DNA from: Pelobates cultripes
Lineage: Eukaryota > Chordata > Amphibia > Anura > Pelobatidae
Length of the DNA: 64,000 bases
Direction of reading: 5' to 3'
Assembly (NCBI GenBank): GCA_933207985.1
Contig: OW240915.1
Span: 276,458,024-276,522,023, forward strand
Shown: positions 47,303 through 59,635 of the stretch, piece after piece
How positions within the stretch are numbered: position 1 is the stretch's first letter
Layout: each line of letters begins with the position of its first letter
Notes under the pieces: model-generated
What the model saw: the letters and a program-made list of their open reading frames with translations, nothing else
Databases searched by the model: none
Told to the model about the DNA's origin: nothing
Made by a program: the position numbers and the translations under genes

Positions 47303-47481
47303 CTCTCAGACAGAGGCGTAGCGTGGGGGGTGCAGGGGGGGCCGGCCGCACCGGGCGCAACATCTGGGGGGGCACGCTCGCACTCGCAGCTCTCTGCCCC
47401 TGCCTGGCTCACTCACTCTCTCTGCAGTGCTGGCTGTGCGAATCCGATCCGAGCCGCCGGGTCGCCGCCCACTGTGGAGGG

Positions 47482-48953
47482 GGGGGGCGGCGCTACCATT
47501 AAGGCGAATAAGGCATTCGCCTAGGGCGCCGGCCTCTAGGGGGCGCCCACCGAGAGGTTTCCCGGTGGGCTGCCCTGCTGTAGCTGTCCGGGGATGCTGT
47601 GCTGGACGAGCGGCTCTTTAGCCACCCCCCAGCGCAGCCACTCACCTGCTGGGCTCCCTCTGCAGCAAATTACCTGCTCGGGCAGTGGGGTTTGCTGTAA
47701 CCCGAGCAGAGCACTGTGCTTCCTGCAGGCAGGGGGAGCCTGTGAACACCGGAAGCACTGTGAAGGGAGCAGGAAGCAGGCTGTGCTCATAGTGCATGGC
47801 TCTCCTGCTCCCCCAGGAGAAAGAGCAAGATCCTGGATCCTGCTGCCTGGACCTCTGCTCAGCACAGCACCCAGGTATGGCATGGTTAAGGGGGATTGCT
47901 TATTGTGTGCATGTTTGTAAATGGGGGAGTGTGTTAAATTGGTGTGTTTGTGTGTGTAAATAAAGTGTGACCTTATGTAAAGTTTGTGTTTGAGTGACAG
48001 TGTGTGTGTTAGGGAGAGTGTGCAAGTGACTCTCTGTGTGTGTGTGTGTGTGTTAGTGAGAATGTGCAAGTGACTCTGGGTGTGTGTGTTAGGGTGAGTG
48101 TGCAAGTGACACTGTTAGTGAGTATGTATTAGGGAAAGTGTACAAGTGACACTGTTAGTGAGTATGTGTTAGGGAGAGAGTGCAAGTGACAGTTAGTGAG
48201 AGTGTGCAAGTGACACTGTTAGTGAGTATGTGTGACACTGTGTGGTGTTAGAGTGTGTAACTGACAATGTCTATGCCAGTGACAGTGTGTAAGTTAGAGT
48301 GTGTGTGTATAAGTGAGAGTATGTAGGTGACACTGTGTGTGTTAGTGAGAGTGTGTAAGTGACACTGTGTATGTTAGTGAGAGTGTGCAAGTGACAATGT
48401 GTAGGTCAGTGAGAATGTATATGTGTTAGTGTGTAAGTTAGAGTTAGAATGTGTAAGTGTGTATGCCAGTGAGAGAGTGTGTGTATTAGTGAGATTGTGT
48501 AAGTGACACTGCAAAGGTAATTATTGCAATTTTTAAGAAACTTCAATAATTACCATTCAGGGTTAACTCCTCTAGTGGCTATGCATGGGGACGTCCAGTC
48601 ACGGAAATACCACTGCGAGCGCGGCCATTGAGGAGTTAAGGCGGACCCAAGCCAGCACAAAAGACATTGGTGCTGGACCCAGGTAAGTGACAGAAGGTGT
48701 TTTAACCCCTGCTGCACCACGAGGGGGGATGCACTTGACGGAGGGGGAAGCTATAGTGCCAGGATAACAAGTTTGTTTTACTGGCACTATAGTTTCCCTT
48801 TAATATCTACTCAGTGCGCCTCTTTCCCTAAATGTCTCTTTAGTGTAATTCAGAGTTTAGTGAATAAACTTCTGAGGGAATGTAGTTGCATTCATAAGGG
48901 GGCGTCAAAATGTATTCTTGCCTAGGGCAGCAAGAATCCTTGCACCGGCCCTG
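47482..48953. mobile_element. nested non-autonomous element with TG-rich core
   Basis: The right end, inverted, is CAGGGCCGGTGCAAGGATTC, as in 38705-40367. The left end GGGGGGCGGCGCTACCATTA looks like a damaged CAGGGCCGGTGCTACC end. The flanks (GTGGAGGG and GTGCCAGG) do not form a convincing duplication. Inside are a GC-rich part, a TG-rich stretch (47935-48510) and a MITE fragment (48560-48803). Confidence 0.6.
48560..48803. mobile_element. TTAA MITE fragment
   Basis: The right end has a hairpin CCAGGATAACA...TGTTTTACTGG, then CACTATAGTTTCCCTTTAA with TTAA at 48800-48803. It is the same right-end type as 43520-43974. The left end is approximate. Confidence 0.55.
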
Positions 48954-49684
48954 GTGCCAGGCGTGCGGTGCGGTGGGTGCGAAGAGAGAGCGAGGGACTA
49001 TCTGGGGGAGGGACAGTGCAGCGGCCGCCCAGCGCAGCGCTGAGCGCGGGAGAGAACCACACCAGTCACCAGACCAGCCCAGGCAGCAGCAAGAAGAAGC
49101 TGGCAGCGGCGGCAGGTGACACAGCCAGGCCAGAGAGGAGAGAGGGAGCCAGTGGTGACAGACGCTGCAGGAGGAAAACCTAGGAGGACCTGGAGGAGAA
49201 AACCTAGCCTGCTGACTGCTGTGATCGGGTCCGGGACAGCCGGTGAAAAAAAAGGTAGGAGTCAGGACTGACTGGAGTAGTACTGGGCTCAGTGGGCTGG
49301 CTGTGTAGTGCTAGCAGAGGCAGAGCATCTCCCAAACTGAAGTTTCTTTGGGATGTTCCCGGTCTGCAGGTCAAGACTGGCATGTTGAGCTGACCAGATG
49401 GATTGAAGTTTGGTTGGTTCAACAGTGACGAGACAGATTTCGATCCATATGTAGCTGCTCCAGCTCAACATAAGTTGATGTAAGCCAGTGGGTCTAGGCG
49501 CAACCTTTAATTTTTTATTTTTTTTTGCTGAAAGAGTAAGGCAATAGGCATGAAGGTGAATAAACATTATGTTAAGAGTAAAGAAATGGTTATACAATGA
49601 AGGGGTGCTAAAAGTGCAGCAAGGCAAGAAAGTGATTTTCTTTTTTTTTCTTTTTTTAGAATTTTAGCAGAATACTACTATGTC

Positions 49685-52159
49685 ATGCCATACAAAAAAG
49701 AATCTGGTGCACAAGGCAGGAAAAGGAGAAAGATAGAGACAGAGCAACAAGCTAAGTTAGCTGGAAGCCTTCACCGGTTTTTGGTGAGTACTGCTGAAAT
49801 TACAGCAGGACCATCATCAGCAGCACCACAGGAGACTCGTAATCCTGATCCTGTGTCGGTAGACATTCCTGTTCCTGCATTAGAAGCAGAGACAGTTTCA
49901 TCTAAGGATGTTTATACTCAGCCAAATCTGCCAGAAAATATTGACCAAAAAGTTTATACTGATATTGGCTATTGGCCTGAAACCATGGATGAAACCTTGA
50001 AAACTGAACTTGTCAGGCGAGGGACAGAGGAACTGCAGAATAAGGATGCATGGTTTCCAAGAGACAGTAATGGCAGGTAATTTTCCAAGGATTGGTTCTA
50101 CATACATTTGGACAATGGTGAGACTATGTTAAGGACATGGTTGGTGTTTTCTCCTGTAAACAATGCTGCATATTGCTTTCCTTGCATGCTTTTTCAGAAG
50201 GCTAAAGGGAAAAGTTCATTTGGAAAGTCAAGTGGATTTAATGCATGGAGAAAGTTAAGCCCTAGATTACTAGAGCATGAGCGCAGTTCATATCACTTGA
50301 GTGCATTTACAATATGGAAAGAATTAGAAATGCGGCTGCATAAACAGGAGACTATTGATGCTGCTGCCCAGCTTGCACAACAGAGGTCATTTGAAAAATG
50401 GAAGGCAATCTTAGTCAGAATACTTGATTGTATTCTGTATCTAGCCAGGCAAACCTTACCCTTACGTGGTCACTCTGAAGATTTAAATACAGATGGTAAC
50501 TGTGGAAATTTCTTAGAAACTTTCAAGTTACTCGCCAAATATGACCCAGTTGCCAAACAACATCTTCACAGAGTACAACGCACAGATGGTTACATTGTGT
50601 CCTATCTCTGTCCACAGAGCCAGAATGAGTTTATTAGCCTGCTCGGCGATCACATTCGAACAGTCATCTTTCAAAATAGCATAAAGGCCAAGTATTTTGC
50701 TATAATGTTTGATAGCACTCCTGATATTTCACACACTGACCAAATGTCCCAAGTGATTCAATATGTGCATATTGAAGATTCAGGAGTGACAGAGTCTTTC
50801 ATTGACTTTATTCAGTTATATGGGAAATCAGCTGATGTCATTACAAAACAAATTTGTGACAAGTTGCAAGCTGATGGCCTTAAACTAGAGCATTGCTACG
50901 GCCAGGGATACGACAATGCTGCGACTATGGCTGGACACATTAGTGGTGTACAAAAACGTATTTTGGATATGAATCCCAAAGCAATGTTTGTGCCATGTAA
51001 CAATCACTCGCTCAATCTTGCTGGGATGCATGCAGTTGGTGTTGGGACAAAGTCTGTTACTTTCTTTGGCACTGTGGAAAAGGTGTATTCATTTTTCTCA
51101 AGCTCCACCCACAGGTGGGATATCCTTAAGAAACATCTACCAATTCGTGTAAAGTGATCGTGTAACACAAGATGGAGTTCAACGCATGAAGCTGTATGCG
51201 TACTTGCTGAACACACTGAGAAAATAATAGACGCTTTGGAAGCGTTGAGAGTTGGGCCGGAAGAAACCTCTGAAACCAGGGGTGATGCAGGAAGTCTTTT
51301 AGTTTGCATAATGACATATGTTTTTTTCTCTTTCTTGCATTTTTGGAACCCAGTACTAACCGAAGTAAATGATACTCAGATCTACCTGCAGCAAGAAGGG
51401 CTTGCGCTTGATCAATGCGTGCAAAAGTTAAAAGCATTGACTTTATTTTGTCATGAAAAACGTGATAGTCTAGTGTCAAAGGCAACTGAGAAAGCTTTGC
51501 AGGTATGCAAAACCTATTGCATACCTACAGAGAGAAGAGTTGGAAGACGCAAGAAGATGGATGGAGAGAACAGTTGCGATGCTGGCTTGACCTTAATACA
51601 GGAAACAAGCAGAGAACAACTGGAAACAATTGATCAGCTTCAGGCAGAAATTAAAAAACGTACTACGCAGATGAATACGCCGCACCAGCTATTTGCTTTT
51701 TTGCAAATTCAAACATTGTTGGATACTAAAAAAGATGATTTTATTAAGAAACAAATTCAGCACACGTGTGCTCAGTACACGGAATTGAATGCTGCATCTA
51801 TGCTCACCGAAATAACTCGACTTCGGCACCACATTATCTTGTATAAGGAGGTCAATCCTGATGAGCAGGTTGCAAACTGGTCAGCTTTAGATTTGCTTCG
51901 CTGGGTGTATAAATGGAAGCTGCAAGAAAGTTTAACTAACTTTGTTGTCACATTAAGAATATTTCTTACTATCACTGTTTCTACAGCGAGTTGTGAAAGA
52001 AGTTTCTCAAAACTTAAACTAATTAAAACATATCAGAGATCTACAATGAGCCAAGAAAGACTGAGTAATCTAGCAATACTGTCCATTGAGAGAGACTTTA
52101 ATGTAGATTTCAATTCCGTTGTTGAAAAATTTGCGCTAATTAAAAGCAGGCGAATTTAA
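49685..52159 (+). pseudogene. hAT transposase (TTF/ZMYM-type), two in-frame stops
   Basis: One frame from ATG 49685 to the stop at 52157-52159 is continuous except for TAA at 50078-50080 and TGA at 51158-51160; there are no frameshifts. The second stop, in RVKxSCNTRW, would fit a CGA-to-TGA change. An N-terminal basic region (GRKRRKIETEQQAK) precedes a TTF-type zinc-finger-like part (YCFPCMLF... HERSSYH), a DUF4371-like part (NCGNFLETFKLLAKYDP), catalytic-domain motifs (FAIMFDSTPDISHTDQ, CNNHSLNLAG) and a C-terminal hAT dimerisation region (VSTASCERSFSKLKLIKT). The family cuts and pastes DNA with 8-bp duplications. The copy is recently inactivated, or was until recently close to functional. 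Confidence 0.92.
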
Positions 52160-53071
52160 ATTAATCTGTATATTATATACAGATTGATATCTTGCACTTC
52201 TATTAAAGAATTACAATTAGAGGTACAGGATTGAGGAAGTTGGCTCCATCTAGCCCAGTCTTGGATCATCTCCAGGGTATGGTTCCATTTTGATGTTTAG
52301 TTTTTGTTCTTGATATTTTTTGTCGTTTACGATGGTTGTGACATATAATAGCATGGCCCATGCTAGGTTACTACATTTGTATATTTGTATTCATAGACCT
52401 GCTGAAAATATGGAGAATGTGTGTAATGCATGTTCGCACTCAATAAAGTGTTGGAACATAAACTTGTATTTAGATGCATTTTACTTTAATTACATAAGTA
52501 TTTTCATAACAAACAATACATGTGCTTGGGGGGTAAGGGTTTCTTTAACTAATCTAGTGGAAGAGACTCGAGTGCTAAAATCCACGGGTTAGGGGGCGCA
52601 AATTACTTGCCTTGCACTGGGTGCTGACAACCCACGCTACGCCACTGCTCTCAGACTTTGTATGGCTGGCCCACCCCTTCTGTCCAGTGGTGTATTTTGG
52701 AATTGTGCTGCCCTAGGCACGACTAAATTCGGGCACCCCCTAGTCTAAATTTGCCTCACCAATTTATGTCAGGGTCACTTTTTTGACTGACAGACACACG
52801 CCCTCATTGGTACATGCACTGACATACACTCACTGACAGATACACAGTCATTGGCACACACACTGTTTAACCAACACACACTTTCACTGAGACACATACG
52901 GACACACCCACTCACTAACAGACGCATACTCTTAGATACACATACACTGACAGACACACACTGACACACACAGACACACACATCCTCACTGATTTGACGC
53001 ACTCTGACAGACACACACACATTAACTCACTCAGGCACACACTGACAGCTACATGCACTCACAGACATACA

Positions 53072-53201
53072 CATTAAAGGAGTTTAAGCATGCATGGGAT
53101 AGGCATAAAGATATCCTAACTATAAGATAAGGTATTTAGAAAATTGGGCAGACTAGATGGGCCGAATGGTTCTTATCTTCCGTCACATTCTATGTTTCTA
53201 T
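53072..53201 (+). mobile_element. CR1-like LINE 3' tail
   Basis: AATTGGGCAGACTAGATGGG, CCGAATGGTTCTTATCTTCC and the tail ATTCTATGTTTCTATG match the minus-strand insertion at 5297-5820. Only about 130 bp remains. It lies within a CA microsatellite, so a target duplication cannot be read with confidence. Confidence 0.8.
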
Positions 53202-53394
53202 GACAGACACATGCACATATTCACTGACAGGCACACACACACATTCACTGACAGACACACACAAACACACTCTCTGACAGACACACATTTTCTCATACAG
53301 TCATTACACTCACAAATTATTATTATTTTGTAAATTTAAATCCACCTAGCCTCTTAGCCTCCCTACCTTTGGGAGAGCTGGAGTGGATGCTGTC

Positions 53395-53560
53395 ACTGAC
53401 AGCTGCTGGACTGGCTCGGCAGGCTCCTTGTTGGCTCCTGCTGACTAGGCTGGCTGTGTTGGGTCTGCTGGCTCTAATGGGACTGCTGGTTGGACTGGCT
53501 CTGCTGGGGTTGCTGGCTCTAATGGGGCTGCTGGCACTCAATGGAGGCGGCGAGGGAACT
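53395..53560. repeat. CTGCTGG-rich minisatellite
   Basis: Alternating GGCTCTAATGGGRCTGCTGG and GGACTGGCTCTGCTGG units; a plus-strand leucine-rich frame is a by-product. Confidence 0.7.
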
Positions 53561-53905
53561 GAGCTCTTATTGCTCAGCTCCCTCTGCACTGCTTCGTGAT
53601 GGCGGGGCCAGAGTGACATCATATTCTGTCTCCTGGCATCACAGAATAGAGTGCAAGGGAGCAAGAAAAGCGGAGGACAGCACTCCCTCACCACCCGGAT
53701 AGCATATTAGTAGTCTAACACCACAGGGGTGGGGGAATAAGGTAGCCAGCCAGCGGGCTCTTGGTGCCACCAGGGCACAAGGCAAACAAGGCATTAGCCT
53801 GGGTGCTTGGGGTGGCATTTTTTGCCGCCCTCCCCCAACCCCTGAAAGTGCCGCCCTAGGCAAATGCTTTGTTTGCCTTGTGGTAAATACAGCCCTGCTT
53901 CTGTC

Positions 53906-54799
53906 CAAACAGTATCCCAAAATAGCTATAAATGCCCTATTTGTGTATGAGACTCCTTCCGGAGCTTCTTCACTTTGGCCACTTAGTCTACTATGATGTC
54001 ATCAACTCACACAAGCAATGATTCCATGCAAAAGAATATCTTATAGAAGCAGCAGACTATTGCCTCTGAGTATAGAGTACATATTTTTCTATTAACGAAA
54101 GTAAAAACTCTGCTACTTCACTGAAAATTGAGTGACTGTTCCATCCACAAGTGGATCCAGCAACATTTGCTCTTTGTTCTTTATATTTTAAGTGGCTCAG
54201 GATTCCCATGATGAACCTCATCTGTACCACCAGTAATAGAGAACATGTATGCTTTTTAGCAAGGGACAGATACCTAAAATGATTGTCAAAAAAAAAAAGT
54301 TAATCTCTTAAACTGCAACTATAACAATGTGCAATGTAAAGACAGCATTGTCCCAAAAGTCATATCGTTACACTGGCACTAAGCATGTAACCACTGATGG
54401 TTTAATGCATAATAAAAAAAATATATAGCTGTGCCCGTAACATTTATTTAAAAAAATAAAATAAAGAAACAAATAAGAGATACATTGTTTCTAAGGAAAG
54501 CTCAGGTATTGGGTTAAACAAGTTATTTAACCCAATTCCTTTAGATAGATAGAGTTCACCTCGCTTTACAATTGATATAAAGGTACTGTTTTTATTATTG
54601 TTGGTATTTATGAAGTGCCAACAAATTCTGCAATGTTGTATGGATTAAAACAAAAGGTAGATAAAGCCTGTCTGAGTTGAGATCTTGCAAATACAGCTCT
54701 TTTAAGCAAGTTAGCTTGTGAGCTTATAATCTAAAGGTTAAAATAGAGAGCTAAAACAAGAGGTGGAAGGAGTAATTTAAAGATTATATCCACAGAGAA
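53906..54799. other. AT-rich DNA without a recognised gene
   Basis: No gene was recognised. The stretch near 54590-54740 contains degraded ATTATTGTTGGTATTTATGA...AAATTCTGCAATGTT-type LINE tail-like sequence, too weak to call. Confidence 0.4.
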
Positions 54800-55906
54800 T
54801 TAAAGGGACACTATAACCACGAAAACAACTTTGTCTTAATATAGTGGTTTTGGTACATAGATCATGCCCCTGCGATTGCTCAATCCTTTTTCGTTTTGTT
54901 TTTTCAGCCCTAGGCACACTACTCCAGGCTGTGACTCACACAGCCAACAAAAAAAAAAAATATTTCATTTTCATTTTCTTATTACAAAGTACTGAACCCA
55001 GAGTTCATTGTGAGTACATTTATATGTTAAGTAAAATTTAGGTGCAACATCAGCTCAGCAAGATGTTATCAGAGCTCATATAAGCTCACACAATAGGTCT
55101 ACCAAATGCTGAAGAGCCTTGCAATTTTAGCTATTGTTTACATACCGGGGCATCACTATAAAAGTGAGCTTGAGCACCAAATGGGGGTACCTCTACACCC
55201 AGATCTTTCCGTCCCTACCTGCTCTACTCTCCCTGCCTGCCTGCTCTCGTTCTCCTTGGTGAGTCTAGGAATTGGCCAGGAGGGGAAGCAGCGCAGTGAC
55301 AATTACACACAGAGAATATGATTGACTGTCACATTCCCTGTTTGACTCGATCACTGTGCTTCTTCCACTTCTAGCTGGGCCACACTAAGAAGACTTGGTA
55401 CAGACAGGGAGAGCAAAGCAGCCTGGCAGTAGAATTGGAAGACCATTGACAGCAGGGCCGGTGGTACTCTCTCTACAGAAGGTACAGAAGATAACCCTCC
55501 AAAGTATAGAGCCATCTTTTTTATTTTGTATATGTATAACTGTGTATGTGCCTCTTTGTGTATACCTGTCTGTGTCTGTGTGTACTTGTCTGTGCTTGTC
55601 TGGACACATACTTGAAAAGCTTTAGGTGTTTGGAGTGTTTCATTAAATCACTTTTGTTTGTGTTTATGCAGCCCTAGCCACACCTCCCCTGGCTGTGACT
55701 GACACAGCCTGCATTAAAATATGGTTTCATTTTCATACTGATCTTACAGCATAGCCTATTTACTTTGTACATTTACAATACTTACAATACTACTTTTATA
55801 TGACAAAAAAATTAAACAGTGAAGCTTGTGGATTGTGATATATATACACCCAGACCACCTAATTAAGCTTTATTAAGTTGTTTTGGTGACTAGAATGTCC
55901 CTTTGA
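54800..55906. mobile_element. TTAA MITE, large composite
   Basis: The left end TTAAAGGGACACTATAACCA and inverted right end TCAAAGGGACATTCTAGTCA are about 1.1 kb apart. Two direct internal versions of GTGCTGACTCACACAGCC-type sequence (CAGGCTGTGACTCACACAGCC-like near 54927 and CTGGCTGTGACTGACACAG near 55689) suggest an internal duplication. A TG-rich tract lies near 55540-55600. Confidence 0.6.
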
Positions 55907-57213
55907 GGTCACAGTATACAATTGTAAGCATTGGCTGGAGTAACATAGAACATGCCATTGTTATTGTAGTGGAAACAATTCCTGTGGAGTGATACATTTT
56001 ACTTCACCACCTGGAAGTGTGACAGATGACTCCCTAGCAGATACTAGTCAGGTGTCACTGTAACTACACTACTCCAGTTGTAAAGATTGATGAAAAGTAA
56101 CAATGCTCTGAAGATGTGTTTTATGGTTCTAGCTAGGCCCATCTGATCCAGGAAGATCTTAACATTTTGGCACACAATAATGACATCAGAAAAAGGGCAA
56201 AGATTGCTTATGATGAGAAGAAATAGAAATAGAAACATTAATTAATTTCTCCTCCTCTTTGTATTCTTCCTCTATGCTGCCTGCAAAGTGCAAAAGATGG
56301 AGCTCATAACAATGATTGACCGAGGGTTAAGATGGAGGTGCCCAGTTGCAGCATGTAGGCGTGGATTCCTACATTTAAGTATATATTTAACTCCTCAAAA
56401 TACATATTTGTTAAATATAAAAACAAGCAAACATAATATAAAAGATGCTGGGACGTTATAGTTCTCTTTTTTTTTTTTAAATAAAAATTTACTTTTATTT
56501 AAATTACATTTTCTAATTTTATTCAATAAACCCTTTTTTTTTTTTTGGTACAGATTTTATTGTTATTTTTTGTAATTCTTGAATAATTTATCTGTCACTA
56601 TTGTTTTGAAGCGACTACTTTTTTGTTCTTACTACTCTGCCTTCACTTACCTAATTACAAAGTAACTGGTTTTGGCCAATTTATTTCGAATTGGTATTAA
56701 GAGGGTACACCCTACGAAGAAGTTAAAAAAAAAAAAAAAAGAGCAGAGCAAAAAATGACTATTTTTACATTTTCTTTTGCTGAAGGGCCATTCTTGAACA
56801 AATCTTGCAAAGCTGAAGCCTCAACAGCACATTTAATAGACAGAAGTTATAGAAATTGCAATTACTTTTTATAAGCACTACATTTTAACAACTTCTGACA
56901 GCCATGACACAACACATTTGAAATTATCTCACAGTCTTCTGGCAAAACAGCATTAGACTGCTGGGATAAAGCTACAGATACATTATAGATGGATGAAACA
57001 AAGTATTGATGTGCGTTTATAGATCATGAGTGGTGAATGCAAAAGTCAAATTTACTTGCAACTAAAGGTTTATGAAATGTTTTATCTTGATCTTGTCAGT
57101 AGTTGTAAGGCAATATTTATACTGTGATCAATATAGAAGACATTGGTCAGTTTTTTATTACATTAAGCTGAATACACGAGAGCTGATCCAAATATACATT
57201 GCTTATATTTTAT
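55907..57213. other. AT-rich DNA without a recognised gene
   Basis: Poly-T and poly-A runs lie at 56470-56480, 56534-56547 and 56725-56742. 56760-57160 looks non-repetitive and could be old unique sequence. No protein-like frame was seen. Confidence 0.45.
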
Positions 57214-57769
57214 TTAAAGGGACACTATAGTTACCAGAACAACAGAACAACAACAATTATTGCCTTCAGGCATTTCAATGCAAGCACTGCATTTTCAAAG
57301 AAAAGGCAGTGTTTACATTCCCCTAGGGACACCTCCAGATGGCCACTGGAGTGCTTCCTGGGGCAGTGCTGCACAGTAGGCAGCACTGCCGTTTAACATC
57401 GCCACACTCTGCATGGGGACGCTGAATTGTCCTTATAGAGATACATTGATTCAATGCATCTCTATGAAAAGGTGCTGGTTAGCTAAAACAGCGTTTGGCC
57501 CGCCCACATTCTGCCTCCTTGCTGATTTCAGCCAATCCAATGCTTTACCTATGGAAAAGTGTTGGATTGGCTAAAAATCAGTAATTCTGATGATGTCACC
57601 AAGGAGGCAGATCAAGGGCGGAGACAAAGTCGGCGGACCGGCATGGCGCTGGAAATAAGGTGCTGGGGGGTGGGGGATGGGGGGGTGGGAAAGCCATCTA
57701 AATTGTGGATTAAAAACTATAGGGTCAGTAATACCTGTTTGTGTTCCTGACCTTATAGTGTTCCTTTAA
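57214..57769. mobile_element. TTAA MITE, ACACTATAG family
   Basis: Starts TTAAAGGGACACTATAGTTA and ends, inverted, TTAAAGGAACACTATAAGGT; TTAA at 57214-57217 and 57766-57769. It is clearly the same family as 6470-7062, including the internal GATTCAATKMATCTCTATGA. Confidence 0.85.
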
Positions 57770-57833
57770 CCCCTTAAGGACACATGACGTGTGACATGTC
57801 CCTTTTATTCCAGAAGTTTGGTCCTTAAGGGCT
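57766..57833. mobile_element. palindromic CCTTAAGGAC MITE, right end damaged
   Basis: TTAACCCCTTAAGGACACAT at the left and GTCCTTAAGGG at the right. It shares its TTAA with the end of the adjacent larger MITE, so one inserted at the target site of the other. Confidence 0.85.
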
Positions 57834-58282
57834 TGATGTAAAAATATAGTATTCTTGTGGTCTAGCTTAGAGTGTGAGGTACTGGTGAAGGAGACGGAAT
57901 GCAATGGTAGGATAAGCTATAGCATAAATATAAGTGATGGAAGAATTAGATTTAGATAATATGGTCCTGTGTTTGATTAGAAAGCCCACCCACTCCAGTC
58001 CTACCACATTGCCACCTTTTATGTATATCTGTATTCTTTTATGTATCCATTTTAATTTCAGATGGCACTAGTGCTTAAGGAGTAAACAAAGTGCCCCCTC
58101 CTTGTCACTTTATAAAAAGGATGATTTCAAGAGCAATGGCTCTTTTATTAAATTACATGGTTGCACCATACTAGCTGTCAATCAGACATCCTGTAGGGTG
58201 TTTGTTCTGACTGACTGCCCACAGCACAAAACAGATATGTATGCTTCACTTAGAGAAGCATTTTAAATCATTTCTATTAGAA
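57834..58282. other. unassigned spacer
   Basis: No gene or repeat was recognised up to the hAT duplication TATTAGAA. Confidence 0.45.
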
Positions 58283-58358
58283 CAGGGCCGGACTGGGGAT
58301 ACGAAGCAGCCCTGGAAAAAAAAATCTATACCAGCCCCATAATTCATTGTGCTATGTA

Positions 58359-58395
<37 letters not shown>

Positions 58396-58397
<2 letters not shown>

Positions 58398-58612
58398 ATT
58401 GAAATAATTGGCTGCACTCTCGGATTTCCTTAAAATGTAACTTTTATTGAAATATTTAAGAGAAGATCACTGTTTCAGTCCCTCTTGTGGACTTTCGTCA
58501 TGATCCTGATGCAAGTCCACAAGAGGGACTGAAACGTTGATCTTCTCTTAAATATTTCAATAAAAGTTACATTTTAAGGAAATCCAAGCGTGCAGCTAAC
58601 TATTTCAATTGC
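58396..58612. mobile_element. nested fold-back element between (TA)n tracts
   Basis: Two arms of about 105 bp are near-perfect inverted repeats, for example GGATTTCCTTAAAATGTAAC and its inverse. They begin and end in CAATTGAAATA / TATTTCAATTG and are flanked by (TA)n. Near the centre each arm carries AGTCCACAAGAGGGACT, then GAAAC. Confidence 0.8.
58506..58535 (+). ncRNA. hammerhead-ribozyme-like core (candidate)
   Basis: CTGATGCA, then stem AGTCC-ACAAGAG-GGACT, then GAAAC. The pattern resembles the hammerhead order CUGANGA, stem II, GAAA, with one extra base in the first block. The inverted arm has TGACGA in the same place. Stem III and a cleavage triplet are not convincing. The similarity may instead mark a conserved retroelement hairpin. 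Confidence 0.3.
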
Positions 58613-59635
58613 CTATATATATATATATATATATATATACTGGATACTGGAGCCCTGGTGATACAACAGTATATATATATATATATATATAAAATTTATT
58701 TTTTATTGATACATTTCTTCTTCTTCAAAATATTAGTTCTTTTAGGGTAATTAAATTCTATAGTAACGCATACTCACACACAGACAATCTTACTGATGCA
58801 CACAAATAGACTCATTGACAGACAATCTCAATGACACACACAGACAAGGTTACTGGCACACACACAAATTTAGTACAGACAAACTCTGATACACACACAA
58901 GCTTACTACAGACAAGCTGTCACACACACTCTCCCTACAGACAAGCCCATTGACACACACATGCTCCCTACAAAAGAGCTCATCAACACACAGATTCACT
59001 ACAGACATGCTCACTACAGACAAGCTCACTGACACACATATGGTCACTACAGACAAGCTCACGATCACACTCATGCTTACTACAGACAAGCTCACTGTAC
59101 ACACATACTCACCACAGACAGGCTCCGACTCACCCATGCTCCTTACAGACAAGCTCATTAACACACACACACATATTATCCCTACAGACAAGCTCACTCA
59201 CTAGCAGGCACACACACACAAACTCACTAGCAGGCACACACACACAGAGGCTCCCTCACTAGCAGATGAGCATGCACACACACACACACACACACACAGG
59301 CAGACAGTCACTGACAACGAGGAAAACATCCACACATACAAAGACAGACAGACAGCCACACACACGCAGGCAGACAGCCACACACACGCAGGCAGTCAGA
59401 CACACACACGCAGGCAGTCAGACACACACACGCAGGCAGTCAGACGCAGACAGTCACACACACACACACACAGGCAGACACACACACACACAGGCAGACA
59501 CACACACACACACAGGCAGACACAGTCATACACACAGTCACACACACAGACAGTCACACAGTCACACACTCACAGACAGTCACACAGTCACACACTCATA
59601 GACAGTCACACACACAGTCACACACAGACACACTG

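Larger units (their letters stand above)
47311..52647 (+). mobile_element. hAT DNA transposon, near-complete, 5.3 kb
   Basis: The ends are CAGAGGCGTAGCGTGGGG and inverted CAGTGGCGTAGCGTGGGTTG. The exact 8-bp duplication CTCTCAGA lies at 47303-47310 and 52648-52655. The single gene has an ~824-codon frame at 49685-52159. The 5' region is interrupted by another element (47482-48953). This is the only apparently autonomous-type hAT copy in the window and could represent a source of transposase for some of the non-autonomous relatives, but its ends (GGCGTAGCGTGGG) differ from most of theirs. Confidence 0.93.
52685..53897. mobile_element. non-autonomous hAT element with CA core
   Basis: The exact 8-bp duplication CTTCTGTC lies at 52677-52684 and 53898-53905. 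The element begins CAGTGGTGTATTTTGG and ends ACAGCCCTG, with GCCCTAGGCA blocks near both ends. The core has a CA-rich stretch (52785-53300) interrupted by a CR1 tail, then a CTGCTGG-rich minisatellite. It lies 37 bp from the big hAT element. Confidence 0.85.

Noticed and set aside
47126..47920. Frames near the start of the large hAT element
   Set aside because: They cross the terminal repeat and the nested element boundaries and read low-complexity GC-rich DNA.
47474..48961. 8-bp target duplication for the nested element in the big hAT
   Set aside because: GTGGAGGG and GTGCCAGG agree at only five of eight bases, too weak to claim.
48910..49183. Arg/Ala-rich frames upstream of the hAT transposase
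   Set aside because: They lie in the GC-rich 5' region of the transposon and show no similarity to transposase domains; a 5' exon cannot be excluded but is not supported.
58850..59601. Regularly spaced repeats reminiscent of a CRISPR array, and associated frames
   Set aside because: Units are simple CA-rich words without unique spacers in a eukaryotic transposon context.
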